A stretch of 64,000 nt of DNA from Gammaproteobacteria bacterium (GCA_024234895.1 JACKNJ010000002.1:253001-317000); one strand, 5' to 3'; shown: positions 16,219 to 24,944, counted from the stretch's first letter. Notes: generated by a model from the letters alone, not told the origin. Translations and numbers: made by a program.

Positions 16219-16704
16219 ATGCAGATCGCCAAAGATTGCGTCGCCCTGATCGAATACACCCTGACCAACGACGAGGGCGAAGTCATCGACAGCTCCGTCG
16301 GCAGCGAGCCGCTGGGCTATCTGCACGGCGCCAGCAACATCATTCCGGGCCTGGAACGCGAGCTGGAAGGCAAGACCACCGGTGACGCGCTGAAGGTCCG
16401 CGTCGAACCCGCCGACGGTTACGGCGAATTCCAGGCCGAACTCGTCGCCCAGGTCCCGCGCGACCAGTTCGAAGGTGCCGAAACGCTGGAGGAAGGCATG
16501 TCCTTCCACGCCCAGACGCCGGACGGCCACATGCACGTCGTGCGCATCACCGGCTTCGATGGCGACAACGTCATCATCGACGGCAACCACCCGCTGGCCG
16601 GCGTCGCGCTGACCTTCGAGGTCAAGGTCATGGAAGTGCGTGAAGCCAGCGCCGAGGAACTGGCCCACGGCCACGTCCACGGCGAAGGTGGCCACCACCA
16701 CTGA
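16219..16704 (+). CDS. slyD: FKBP-type peptidyl-prolyl isomerase SlyD
   Basis: The 161-residue product begins MQIAKDCVALIEYTLTNDEGEVIDSS, continues with LGYLHGASNIIPGLERELEGKTTGD and has the inserted flap (GMSFHAQTPDGHMHVVRITG) that gives SlyD chaperone activity. The C-terminus HGHVHGEGGHHH is a His-rich nickel-binding tail. It catalyses prolyl isomerisation and may deliver nickel to hydrogenase. It follows the IS110 element and lies upstream of a HAD phosphatase gene on the same strand. Confidence 0.95.
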   Translation: MQIAKDCVALIEYTLTNDEGEVIDSSVGSEPLGYLHGASNIIPGLERELEGKTTGDALKVRVEPADGYGEFQAELVAQVPRDQFEGAETLEEGMSFHAQTPDGHMHVVRITGFDGDNVIIDGNHPLAGVALTFEVKVMEVREASAEELAHGHVHGEGGHHH

Positions 16705-16751
16705 TCGTCCCTGGCGGCCCGCGCCGCCGGCGCCACCCCGATCGCCCCGTC

Positions 16752-17537
16752 ATGACCGCCTTCCTGCTCGACATGGACGGTGTGTTGTATCGGGGCGATC
16801 GCGTTATCGACGGCGCGCGCGAGTTCATGGCCGCGATCGCGGATCGCCCGCACGCCTTCCTGACCAACAACTCCTCGCTGACGCCCGCCACCTTCCGGGC
16901 GCGCCTGCAGCGACTCGGCCTGCTGGCTGATCCGCGCGCCCCGCTCATCACTTCGGCCATCGCGACCGCCGAGCACCTGCACCGCGCCCAGCCTGGCTTC
17001 CGCTATTTCGCCGTCGGCGGCCACGGCCTGCACGCCGCCCTGAACGCGGTGGGCAAGCCTTCCGATGAGCAAGCCGATTATGTGGTCATCGGCGAAGGCG
17101 ACGGCCTCGACTACCAGTCACTGACGCGGGGCGGAAACCTGCTGCTGGCCGGCGCCAGGCTGGTCGCGACCAATCCCGACGCCAATGTCGATGACGGCTC
17201 GCGTGTCCTGCCCGGCGGCGGCGCGCTGGCCGCGCCGTTCGAGGTCATGTCGGGCCAGAAGGCGCTGGTGATCGGCAAACCCGAGCCGGCGTTGTACGAA
17301 GCCGGCATGCGCGCGCTCGGCGTCACGCCGGAGGAAACCATCATGGTCGGTGACCGCCCGGACACCGACATCGCCGGCGCGGTTTGCCTCGGCATGCGGG
17401 CCTTGCTGGTCCGCACCGGTCGTTTCCGACCGGGGGACACGTATCCCGCCGACCTGCCGCCCCCGACCTGGGATGTAAACGATCTCCGCGACTGGTCGCT
17501 ACCCGCTTCGCAGGGTGCGCCACTGACCACAACGTAG
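16752..17537 (+). CDS. HAD-superfamily IIA phosphatase (NagD/phosphoglycolate phosphatase-like)
   Basis: The 261-residue protein has HAD motif I FLLDMDGVLYRGD, motif II FLTNNSS, the motif III Lys in IGKPEPALY and motif IV MVGDRPDTDIAGAV, with a C2B cap between them, as in NagD-type phosphatases. These dephosphorylate small phosphorylated metabolites; the substrate cannot be told. It follows slyD by 47 bases and probably shares its transcript. A dispersed palindromic repeat begins at its stop codon. Confidence 0.9.
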   Translation: MTAFLLDMDGVLYRGDRVIDGAREFMAAIADRPHAFLTNNSSLTPATFRARLQRLGLLADPRAPLITSAIATAEHLHRAQPGFRYFAVGGHGLHAALNAVGKPSDEQADYVVIGEGDGLDYQSLTRGGNLLLAGARLVATNPDANVDDGSRVLPGGGALAAPFEVMSGQKALVIGKPEPALYEAGMRALGVTPEETIMVGDRPDTDIAGAVCLGMRALLVRTGRFRPGDTYPADLPPPTWDVNDLRDWSLPASQGAPLTTT

Positions 17538-17606
17538 GGCGGAAGCCGCAGGCGTTCCGCCGAATCATGGCCTGCGACCGCCGGAACGCCGGCGGCTTCC
17601 GCACTA
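17534..17606. repeat. Dispersed GCGGAA palindromic repeat
   Basis: GTAGGGCGGAAGCCGCAGG and GCGTTCCGCCG are followed by an inverted copy GGAACGCCGGCGGCTTCCGC. Relatives of this unit occur at 39268-39453 and 42823-42899. It fills the convergent gap between the HAD gene and tag. Confidence 0.75.
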
Positions 17607-18173
17607 CCGTTCCGACAACTCGGCGTGGCGGAAACAATCGACCGTGTGGTCGTTGACCATGCCCACCGCCTGCATGAAGGCGTAGCAGATCGTCGTGCCG
17701 ACGAACTTGAAGCCGCGCCGCTGCAACTCCCTGCTCATCGCATCCGATTGCGGCGTCGACACCGGGACCTCGCCGTGATTCCGCCAGGCATTCTGGATCG
17801 GCGCGCCGTCGACGAAATCCCAAAGGAAACCGGCGAACGAACCCAGCGAAGCCTGAATCTCCAGGTAGGCGCGTGCGTTACCGATCGCGGCGGCCACCTT
17901 CAGGCGGTTGCGCACGATTCCCGGATCGGCAAGCAGCTCCTCGACCTTGCCCTCGTCGTAGCTCGCGATGCGCGCCGCATCGAAGCCATCGAACGCACGC
18001 CGGTAACCGTCCCGCTTCTTCAGGATGGTGATCCACGACAGCCCTGCCTGCGCGCCATCGAGAATCAGCTTCTCGAACAAGGCCTGGTCGTCGTGTTCCG
18101 GCACTCCCCACTCGTGATCGTGATAATCGACGTATATCTCCGATTTCAGATCGACCCAGGCACACCGTGTCAT
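17604..18173 (-). CDS. tag: DNA-3-methyladenine glycosylase I Tag
   Basis: The product (189 residues from the ATG at 18173) reads MTRCAWVDLKSEIYVDYHDHEWGVPEHDDQALFEKLILDGAQAGLSWITILKKRDGYRRAF, the classic Tag N-terminus, with the zinc-binding Cys and His residues at both ends (RCAW ... VNDHTVDCFRH). It removes 3-methyladenine from DNA. GGAG lies eight bases before this ATG; two ATGs further upstream are less well placed. It is divergent from htpX. Confidence 0.96.
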   Translation of the reverse strand: MTRCAWVDLKSEIYVDYHDHEWGVPEHDDQALFEKLILDGAQAGLSWITILKKRDGYRRAFDGFDAARIASYDEGKVEELLADPGIVRNRLKVAAAIGNARAYLEIQASLGSFAGFLWDFVDGAPIQNAWRNHGEVPVSTPQSDAMSRELQRRGFKFVGTTICYAFMQAVGMVNDHTVDCFRHAELSER

Positions 18174-18298
18174 GTTCATCGCTCCGCGCCCCACGCCAAA
18201 CCGCAAAGATCAGCCATGTTCCCAATACCCATCCCGGCAAACAATGTCCCGGTGACGATGTTCCGCCACGGCGAGGAACCTCGCCCCGATTCCGCGGT

Positions 18299-18326
18299 CT
18301 TGAATTTCCGTCCACGCGCCCTATTC
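18299..18326 (+). promoter_or_regulatory. Candidate heat-shock (sigma-32) promoter for htpX
   Basis: CTTGAAT and CCCTATTC are separated by 13 bases, close to the sigma-32 consensus of CTTGAAA and CCCCATNT. It lies 36 bases upstream of the htpX ATG. HtpX is a known heat-shock gene in E. coli, which supports the assignment. Confidence 0.5.
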
Positions 18327-18361
18327 ATGGGGCATCGAATCCCTATCGGAGACTGACGACG

Positions 18362-19246
18362 ATGCTTCGCATCCTGCTTTTCCTCGGCACCAACCTCGCC
18401 ATCGTGGCGGTCATCAGCATGACCTTCCGTATCCTCGGAATCGAAGGCCTGCTGATGCAGAACGGGGTCGACCTCAACCTCAACGCGCTGTTGCTGATGT
18501 CCGCGATCATCGGCTTCGCGGGCTCGTTCATCTCCCTGTTCATGTCCAAGTGGATGGCCAAGCGCTCGATGGGCGTGCAGATCATCGAGCAGCCACGCAA
18601 CCAGACCGAACAGTGGCTGGTGCAGACCGTGCAGATGCAGGCCAAGCAGGCCGGCATCGGCATGCCCGAGGTCGGCGTGTTCGATTCGCCGACGCCGAAC
18701 GCCTTCGCGACCGGCTGGAACAAGGACGCCTCCCTGGTCGCGGTCAGCACCGGCCTGCTCCAGCAGATGAGTCGCGACGAGGTCGAGGCCGTGCTCGGCC
18801 ACGAGGTCTCGCACGTCGCCAACGGCGACATGGTCACGCTGGCGCTGATCCAGGGCGTCGTGAACACCTTCGTCGTGTTCCTGTCGCGGGTGATCGGCCA
18901 CGTCGTCGACCGCGTCGTGTTCAAGACCGAACGCGGTTACGGGCCGGCCTACTACATCACCAGCATCGTCGCCGAACTGATCCTCGCCTTCCTGGCCAGT
19001 GCGATCGTCATGTGGTTCTCGCGTCGCCGCGAGTTCCGCGCCGACGCCGGCGGCGCGCAGCTGGCCGGTCGCCAGAAGATGATCGCCGCGCTGCAACGCC
19101 TGCGCATGGCCCAGCAGCCCGAGGCGCTGCCCGATCAGTTCGCCGCCTTCGGCATCGCCGGCGGCATCGGCTCCGGCTTGAAGAAGCTGTTCATGTCGCA
19201 CCCGCCGCTGGAAGAGCGCATCGCCGCCTTGCAGCAGATGCGCTGA
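18362..19246 (+). CDS. htpX: Membrane zinc protease HtpX
   Basis: The 294-residue protein starts MLRILLFLGTNLAIVAVISMTFRILGIEG and has two N-terminal membrane helices, the HEVSH zinc motif in VEAVLGHEVSHVANGDMVTLALIQGVVNTF, a second hydrophobic pair, and the EFRAD Glu ligand (RRREFRADAGGAQLAG). It degrades misfolded inner-membrane proteins together with FtsH. GGAGA sits upstream of the ATG at 18362; longer in-frame readings lack support. A terminator follows closely. Confidence 0.97.
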   Translation: MLRILLFLGTNLAIVAVISMTFRILGIEGLLMQNGVDLNLNALLLMSAIIGFAGSFISLFMSKWMAKRSMGVQIIEQPRNQTEQWLVQTVQMQAKQAGIGMPEVGVFDSPTPNAFATGWNKDASLVAVSTGLLQQMSRDEVEAVLGHEVSHVANGDMVTLALIQGVVNTFVVFLSRVIGHVVDRVVFKTERGYGPAYYITSIVAELILAFLASAIVMWFSRRREFRADAGGAQLAGRQKMIAALQRLRMAQQPEALPDQFAAFGIAGGIGSGLKKLFMSHPPLEERIAALQQMR

Positions 19247-19253
19247 GCAAAAG

Positions 19254-19278
19254 AAAACGGCCCCTCGGGGCCGTTTTT
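19254..19278. terminator. Bidirectional terminator between htpX and fabF-like
   Basis: AAAACGGCCCC-TC-GGGGCCGTTTTT is a long GC stem flanked by A and T runs. It can stop htpX on the plus strand and the ketosynthase gene on the minus strand. Confidence 0.9.
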
Positions 19279-19304
19279 CTTTGTGCCGTGGCCGCTTTCG
19301 CCGG

Positions 19305-20516
19305 CTATGGCGCCCGGCCGAAGGCGAGCACGGTGTTCAGGCCACCGAACGCGAAGGAATTGGAGATCGCGTGCTCGATCGCCATCGGTCGCGGCGTGTT
19401 GGGCACGTAGTCGAGATCGCACTTCGGATCGGGCTCGGTGAAGTTCGCGGTCGGCGGCGCAACCTGCGCCTGCAACGCGATCACGGTGGCGATCGCCTCC
19501 ACCGCCGCCGCCCCGCCCAGCACATGACCGTGCATGGACTTGGTCGAGGACACCGCCAGCTGGTCGGCGTGATCGCCGAACACGCCGCGGATCGCGGCGG
19601 TCTCGGTGGGATCGTTCTGCGGCGTGCCGGTGCCGTGCGCGTTCACGTATTGCACATCGGTAGGCGCCAGGCCGGCGTCGTTCAGGCAGTTGCGGATCGC
19701 GCGTTCCGCGCCGTCCTGTGAGGGCTGCACGATGTTGCCGGCATCCGCGCTCATGCCGAAGCCGAGCAGTTCGCCGTAGATCTTGGCGCCGCGCGCCTGC
19801 GCGTGTTCCAGAGTTTCCAGAATCAACGTGGCGCCGCCCTCGCCGACCACCATGCCGCCGCGCTTGTTGGAGAACGGGCTGCAGGTGTCCTTGGACGCGA
19901 CCCGCAGCGCCTCCCAGCCGCGCATCGTGCCGTGCGTCAGACAGGCCTCGGCGCCGCCGGTGACAGCGACATCGACCATGCCCTGACGCAGCAGCATGTA
20001 GGCCAGCCCGATCGCATGACCGGACGACGCGCAGGCGGTCGCGGTGGTGAACGCCGGGCCCTTGATGCCGAATTCCATGGTGATCTGGCTGCACCCGGCG
20101 TTCGGCATCAGCTTCGGGATGGTGAACGGATGCACCCGCTTGCCGCCCTCGGCGTAGAGCTTGTGGTAGTTGTCGTCCTGGGTGCTCTGGCCGCCGATAC
20201 CGGTCCCGTGGACCACGGCGGTGCGCTCGGCGAGTTCGCCCTCGAAGCGCAGACCGGCGTCGGCGACGGCCTCGCGGGTGGCCAGCAGCGCGAACTGCGC
20301 GAAGCGGTCGATCTGCGCCAGCTGGTTCTTGTCGAAGTGATCCTCGGGCACGTAGTTCGGCACCTCGGCGCCGACCTTGACCTGATGTTCGCTGGTGTCG
20401 AACTGCGTGATCGGGCCGATCGCGCAGCGCCCGGACAGCAGCCCGTCGCGAAACTCGGCGACATTGCGCCCCAGCGCCGACACCACGCCCAGGCCGGTGA
20501 TGACGACGCGATTCAT
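19305..20516 (-). CDS. Beta-ketoacyl-ACP synthase, FabF-like
   Basis: From the ATG at 20516 the 403-residue enzyme reads MNRVVITGLGVVSALGRNVAEF. The Cys-His-His triad is complete: nucleophile in TATACASSGHA, His in VNAHGTGTPQND and His in STKSMHGHVLGGAAAVE. It condenses malonyl-ACP with acyl-ACP. It lies five bases after a dedicated acyl carrier protein gene and far from any fabHDG cluster, so it may be a second ketosynthase for a special acyl chain rather than the main FabF. An in-frame TTG at 20525 inside the ACP stop is an unlikely start. Confidence 0.9.
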   Translation of the reverse strand: MNRVVITGLGVVSALGRNVAEFRDGLLSGRCAIGPITQFDTSEHQVKVGAEVPNYVPEDHFDKNQLAQIDRFAQFALLATREAVADAGLRFEGELAERTAVVHGTGIGGQSTQDDNYHKLYAEGGKRVHPFTIPKLMPNAGCSQITMEFGIKGPAFTTATACASSGHAIGLAYMLLRQGMVDVAVTGGAEACLTHGTMRGWEALRVASKDTCSPFSNKRGGMVVGEGGATLILETLEHAQARGAKIYGELLGFGMSADAGNIVQPSQDGAERAIRNCLNDAGLAPTDVQYVNAHGTGTPQNDPTETAAIRGVFGDHADQLAVSSTKSMHGHVLGGAAAVEAIATVIALQAQVAPPTANFTEPDPKCDLDYVPNTPRPMAIEHAISNSFAFGGLNTVLAFGRAP

Positions 20517-20521
20517 GGCGC

Positions 20522-20782
20522 TCAAGCCTTGTCCGCGAGCAGCGTCTCGACCGCCTTGACCACATCGCCAGCGGTCTCGAAGTTGGCGTCCAGACCCTCG
20601 ATCTCATCCGGGTTGGGGATGGTGATGTCGAACTTCTCCTCCAGGTCGAAGATGATCTCGACCATGGCGAGGGAATCGATTCCGGCCTCGCTGAGGTTGG
20701 TCGCCGCGTCGATGCTGTCGGGCTTGTTCTCGGCGTGACTCAGCAGGATTTCGAAGACGTCGGCACTAATGTTGTCGGACAT
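20522..20782 (-). CDS. Acyl carrier protein paired with the ketosynthase
   Basis: The 86-residue acidic protein carries the phosphopantetheine site in EAGIDSLAMVEIIFDLEEKF and a typical four-helix ACP layout, but it is diverged from standard AcpP. The ATG at 20782 has GGAG eight bases upstream. Its immediate downstream partner is a FabF-like synthase, the arrangement seen for specialised ACPs such as AcpXL, although no dehydratase or acyltransferase accompanies it here. Confidence 0.88.
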   Translation of the reverse strand: MSDNISADVFEILLSHAENKPDSIDAATNLSEAGIDSLAMVEIIFDLEEKFDITIPNPDEIEGLDANFETAGDVVKAVETLLADKA

Positions 20783-20916
20783 GGTGAGCTCCACCGGACT
20801 CGGTTCTGGATCGCGGCATTATTGCGGAAGCCATCGCGGCAAACCACCGCGCCCGACAGGTTGCGTCACCTGATCTACGCTGACCCAGAGCCCGGCGAAA
20901 GAGATGGACACCAAGC

Positions 20917-23478
20917 ATGCAACGCAACGATGACCAGGACAGCCGTTTCGGCTTCGCCGTACTCGGGGACGACCCCGTCATCCATCCGCGCCGCGAGGCT
21001 GATCAAGCCGAAACGAAAGGCGACCCGCTCGGCTTCGATCTGTTCGTCGAAGATCTCGCCGAGCGCCTGATCAACTCGCGCCACAACGCTCCGCTGACGG
21101 TCGGCGTGTTCGCGCCCTGGGGCCAGGGCAAGAGCACCATCATGCGGATGCTTCAGGACCGTCTTGAAGCCAGCGCCCCACCGGTACCGACCGTCTGGTT
21201 CAACCCGTGGAAGTACCGCAGCCGCGAGGAAGTCTGGAAAGGCCTGGCACTGGAACTGGTCCGCCAAGTCCGGTGCCACGATTCGTTGATCGCCGAACTG
21301 CGCCGCAAGCGCGGCGCGCTCAAGGAGTTCGTGGCGCGCGCCCTGTTCGGCCACTGGGTCGGCGACTGGGGCAAGGAGCTGGTCGACGCGGTGGCCAGCG
21401 AACCCTGGTCACCGACTCTGCTGCACAACTTCGAGGAAACCCTCGACCAGTTGTTCAGCGCGCTGCACGACGCGCTCGGCGAGCACAGCCTGATGGTCCT
21501 GTTCATCGACGATCTCGACCGCTGCACGCCGGAGCCAGCCGCGGCCGTGCTCGAAGCGTTGAAGATGGTGTTGAACCGCAAAGGGCTCATCACCGTTATG
21601 GGCATCGCCGAGAGCGAACTGTCGCGGGCCATCCACGCCCTGTACAGCCGCGAGTTGGCCGGCGGCCAGGGCGACGGCCTGGACGTGGACTGGGGCCGCA
21701 ATTACCTCCGCAAGATCATCCAGGTTCCACTGCACATCCCCACCATCAGCCCGGAGCAGTTCGACGACTACGTCGCCGATTGCCTGTCGCGCAGCAACGT
21801 CCGCGAGGCGCTGGGCGATGACCCGCGCTGGCACGAACCGATCCGGCGGGCCTGTGGCCAGAACCTGCGCGAGATCAAGCGCTTCCTGAACCAGTTCATC
21901 GCCGAGTGGGACAAGGCCAACGCCAACGCGCGCATCGTCGGCAACGCGCCGTCACTGTCGCCGCAGCGGGTCGCGTTCATGCTGCTGGTGACCCGGGTGT
22001 CACGTGAATTCCTGCGCCACTGCACCCGCTCCCGCGACGCCGAACTGCTGGTCAAATACCAGACCTGGTTCATTGACCAGCTCAGCGGCACCAGCAACAC
22101 CAAGGCGCCGGATGATAACGCGCCCGAATTCAAGCTGGAGGGCGACATCAGCCTCAAGGAGCTGTTCGGCCTGTGTCTTCTAAAGGACGGCGAGGAAGCC
22201 GCGCTGGCCCAACCCTTCCGCAGCGGGCGCGACCTGATGCCCTATCTGCGCTTCGGACGGGTAAGCGCCATCGAGGATCAGATCGCGATGACCACCGAAG
22301 GGGCGACCACGATGTCAGCCGCGGACGATCGGAACACAGCGGACGACGAGCCTTCACCCAGCGACGACGAGCGCCGGCGAATCGAAACGATCCGGGGACT
22401 GATGTCGGAAGGACGCGCCGATCTCGCCGAGGAAGAGATGCGACGTGCCGAATCGATGATCGACCTCAAGGACGATCTCGCGGTCGCTCGCTTCCAGGCC
22501 CTCTGGGCGGAAGTCGACGAGCGCTTCGCCCGCTTTGATCGCGCGGCGAAACGGCATCTCGTCGCCGCGGATCGCTTTGCCACGGGCGGGTCGACACGTG
22601 AACGCCTCGGCGAGTTGTTGAAGCTCGCCGAGATCGCGCTGCGCGCCGATAACGCGGAGCCCGTTATCGAACTGATGACAGAGGCCATCGACATCGGCGA
22701 AGCCCTGATCGAAGACCTTGGCGTGGACGATCAAGTCGGCATCGCGCTGATGAATCGGGCGGAAGCGGCACTGTTGCTGGACCAGCTCGAACACGCTGCG
22801 GAGGATCTGGCCAGGGCGGCCGAGCGGGTCAGCGGTCGCGGCGAGGCGCGGCGTTGGGAATTGGTCGGCTGGCTCGCTTCACTCCGGGAGGACAACGAGG
22901 GGTGGCAGGAAGCGTTCGGGCGGGCCCGCGCGCTGTGGGACCGTTATTCCGACCCAGTCGGCCTGGCGCGGACGCATTACCTGGCCGCACTCGCGATGGA
23001 GCGGGAGGGCCGCCACGACAACGCCAGGGAAGTGCTGCGACAGGCTGGATCGGAATCACTGCATGGCGACGACCCTGAACTGCTATTCCGCATTCACGAT
23101 CGCCTCGTTCCCGCCAACACCCTTATCGATGTCGAGCCCGATTGGCTTGCCGCCCTGCTGATCGCCGGCGCATACCTCCCCAGGCATCGCCCGGCGATCA
23201 CGGCTGACCTGGCGGCTTACCCTGAACACCTCGCTGTTGCTCTCGACATGGCGGAGAAGTATCGGGAGCCCATGGAACGTACCTTCATTTTCCCAACCCG
23301 CAGCCGCGCTCTCTGGTATGCGGAGCTCGCGGACGAGATGCCCGGGGGCGTCGCCGACCGGATGCGCAGAATTGCGCTAAGCGAACTCGAATCCGATAGC
23401 GGGGACGGCTCCAAGACAGTCGAGGCGGCTGTCCACGCTCTCCGGGCAAAGTTGTATGGCAACAGCGAATTGGCCTGA
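20917..23478 (+). CDS. KAP-family P-loop NTPase fused to helical (TPR-like) repeats
   Basis: The 853-residue protein has an N-terminal KAP NTPase: Walker A in FAPWGQGKSTIM (near residue 70), VWFNPWKYRSREEVWKGLALELV typical of the family, Walker B in LMVLFIDDLDRCTPE, and EIKRFLNQF near residue 315. No membrane segments interrupt the domain, unlike many KAP proteins. After a charged linker around residues 455-490, residues 490-850 form helical repeats resembling TPR arrays. KAP NTPases include phage-exclusion proteins such as PifA, so a defence or membrane-scaffold role is possible but unproven. It stands alone next to a long non-coding region. Confidence 0.85.
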   Translation: MQRNDDQDSRFGFAVLGDDPVIHPRREADQAETKGDPLGFDLFVEDLAERLINSRHNAPLTVGVFAPWGQGKSTIMRMLQDRLEASAPPVPTVWFNPWKYRSREEVWKGLALELVRQVRCHDSLIAELRRKRGALKEFVARALFGHWVGDWGKELVDAVASEPWSPTLLHNFEETLDQLFSALHDALGEHSLMVLFIDDLDRCTPEPAAAVLEALKMVLNRKGLITVMGIAESELSRAIHALYSRELAGGQGDGLDVDWGRNYLRKIIQVPLHIPTISPEQFDDYVADCLSRSNVREALGDDPRWHEPIRRACGQNLREIKRFLNQFIAEWDKANANARIVGNAPSLSPQRVAFMLLVTRVSREFLRHCTRSRDAELLVKYQTWFIDQLSGTSNTKAPDDNAPEFKLEGDISLKELFGLCLLKDGEEAALAQPFRSGRDLMPYLRFGRVSAIEDQIAMTTEGATTMSAADDRNTADDEPSPSDDERRRIETIRGLMSEGRADLAEEEMRRAESMIDLKDDLAVARFQALWAEVDERFARFDRAAKRHLVAADRFATGGSTRERLGELLKLAEIALRADNAEPVIELMTEAIDIGEALIEDLGVDDQVGIALMNRAEAALLLDQLEHAAEDLARAAERVSGRGEARRWELVGWLASLREDNEGWQEAFGRARALWDRYSDPVGLARTHYLAALAMEREGRHDNAREVLRQAGSESLHGDDPELLFRIHDRLVPANTLIDVEPDWLAALLIAGAYLPRHRPAITADLAAYPEHLAVALDMAEKYREPMERTFIFPTRSRALWYAELADEMPGGVADRMRRIALSELESDSGDGSKTVEAAVHALRAKLYGNSELA

Positions 23479-23637
23479 ATCCTCCGGCCGCGCACAGCAA
23501 TGAGCGCATTGTCAAATCGGTTGTACACAAGGATTGGTTGGGTTACGGGCACATGACAGATATGACAGCAACCAGCCATCGGAATTTTCTAATACGTTTT
23601 AATACGCTGTTTTCATTGAGTTTTTACTCGACGGCTA

Positions 23638-23731
23638 ATTTGTAGCCAATCTGTCATCCGGCCCCTGCTGGCGCGGGTTTGCGAGGGATATGCCGAAACT
23701 CTCCCCAGAGTTATCCACAGATTCTGTGGAA
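23638..23731 (+). repeat. Direct repeat copy 1 with DnaA-box palindrome
   Basis: Starts ATTTGTAGCCAAT, passes through GGCGCGGGTTT, and ends with TTATCCACA (23711-23719) inside the palindrome TCCACAG-ATT-CTGTGGA. The CCAAT to TTATCCACA spacing is the same as in copy 2. Confidence 0.65.
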
Positions 23732-24124
23732 AGCCACGGCATTCGTGACCGATCAATGACTTAGCCTCACTTCCAACAATCCACTTCACGAACCTCTCGC
23801 AAGCGGGACATGGCTCTTGCAGCGCGAGCCCGCATGCGCGCCAGCTCCGATTTTTTACTTTTGAAACAGTTGGTTAACAAGTCGCCCAGGTTCCCTCCCC
23901 AGGTTACGGTCGGCTGCGCGCACCCTGCGATCGACGCCGCCCCCATGCGGGGTGAGTTGCGGAATGGCCGGAAACCACGGCACCGCGATCGGGTTTCCGC
24001 ACCAGCGTTGTGCACAAGCATTTGCGAATATTGTTTAGCCACCGGGCATTCGCGACACACACCCGGAACGAGCCCGAAATCACGAGCTAAGTCATTGATT
24101 CATGGTGACAAGGATTTGTCGGCC

Positions 24125-24221
24125 AGTTTGTGACCAATCCGTTGCCGGGCCTGATCCGGCGCGGGTTCCGGGCCGCTGTCGTCACGCTACCCACAATGTT
24201 ATCCACAGTTTCTGTGGATCA
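24125..24221 (+). repeat. Direct repeat copy 2 with DnaA-box palindrome
   Basis: Starts AGTTTGTGACCAAT, passes through GGCGCGGGTTC, and ends with TTATCCACA (24199-24207) inside the palindrome ATCCACAG-TTT-CTGTGGAT; the opposing arm TGTGGATCA is a one-mismatch DnaA box. It lies just downstream of bioD's stop. Confidence 0.65.
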
Positions 24222-24257
24222 TCGTCAAACCGCTTGTGGGGACAACGGCTTGGCGGC

Positions 24258-24944
24258 TCAGAACCGGTCGGAGCCGATGGCGTCGATATCGATGTGCCGG
24301 ACCACGCTGTCGACGTCCGGCCGGTCCATCCAGGGCACGGTGCCAAGGTAGGGAAAGGCGATCTGGCGGCGTAGCGTGAGCACGTTTTCCTCGATCCGGG
24401 TCATGTCCCGGTCGATCACGTTGACCAGCCAGCCGCCGATCGGCACGGCGCGCTGGTAGATGGCTTCCGCGGTCAGCAGCGCGTGATTCAAGGCACCGAC
24501 GCGCAAGCCGACGACCATGATGACCGGCAACCCGAGCAGTTCGGCGAGATCGGCGGTGTTGACGAAGTCGTCGATCGGCACCTGCCAGCCGCCGACGCCC
24601 TCGACGATGACCCGGTCGGCCTGTTCACCGACCGCCTGCACCACGCCCTGAATCACGTCCGGGTCCATTTCCACGCCGGCCTCGGCGGCGGCGATGTGCG
24701 GCGCGATCGGCGGCGCGAAGGCGTACGGGTTGACGGTCGCGTAAGGCAGAACGACGTTGGCGCGGCGCATCAGGGTCAACGCATCGGCGTTGCGCAGGCC
24801 CGCCGGGGTGGGTTCGCAGCCGGCGGAGATCGGCTTGAGCCCGGCGACGCGCTCACCGCGCATCACGAACGCATGAACCAGCGCCTCGCTGATCACGGTC
24901 TTGCCGGCATCGGTGTCGGTGCCGGTGACGAACAGGCCCTTCAT
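24258..24944 (-). CDS. bioD: ATP-dependent dethiobiotin synthetase BioD
   Basis: The 228-residue protein starts MKGLFVTGTDTDAGKTVISEALVHAF with the P-loop GTDTDAGKT, and has LKPISAG and VIVEGVGGWQVPIDD, the substrate and Walker B regions of BioD. It closes the ureido ring to form dethiobiotin in biotin synthesis. No other bio gene is near. Its start overlaps the nudE stop by four bases, giving translational coupling with an unrelated function. Confidence 0.96.
   Translation of the reverse strand: MKGLFVTGTDTDAGKTVISEALVHAFVMRGERVAGLKPISAGCEPTPAGLRNADALTLMRRANVVLPYATVNPYAFAPPIAPHIAAAEAGVEMDPDVIQGVVQAVGEQADRVIVEGVGGWQVPIDDFVNTADLAELLGLPVIMVVGLRVGALNHALLTAEAIYQRAVPIGGWLVNVIDRDMTRIEENVLTLRRQIAFPYLGTVPWMDRPDVDSVVRHIDIDAIGSDRF

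Larger units (their letters stand above)
23479..24257. other. Long non-coding region with DnaA-box palindromes
   Basis: About 780 bases lack a credible gene. The region is more AT-rich than its neighbours around 23580-23660 and 23850-23880. It holds two imperfect direct repeats 488 bases apart, each ending in a TTATCCACA-containing palindrome, and a perfect 14-base inverted repeat (23752-23765 and 24086-24099). TTGTACACA at 23520 and TTGTGCACA at 24008 are weaker DnaA-box-like words. The short frames here resemble nothing I know. Confidence 0.6.

Noticed and set aside
23767..24133. Two opposing frames of 97 and 107 codons in the long gap
   Set aside because: Neither has a recognisable motif or good ribosome binding site, and they lie among repeats, so I treat the region as non-coding.
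23638..24221. Calling the DnaA-box region the chromosomal origin oriC
   Set aside because: Only two perfect boxes and one near match are seen and none of the usual origin genes are near; skew over the whole chromosome would be needed.
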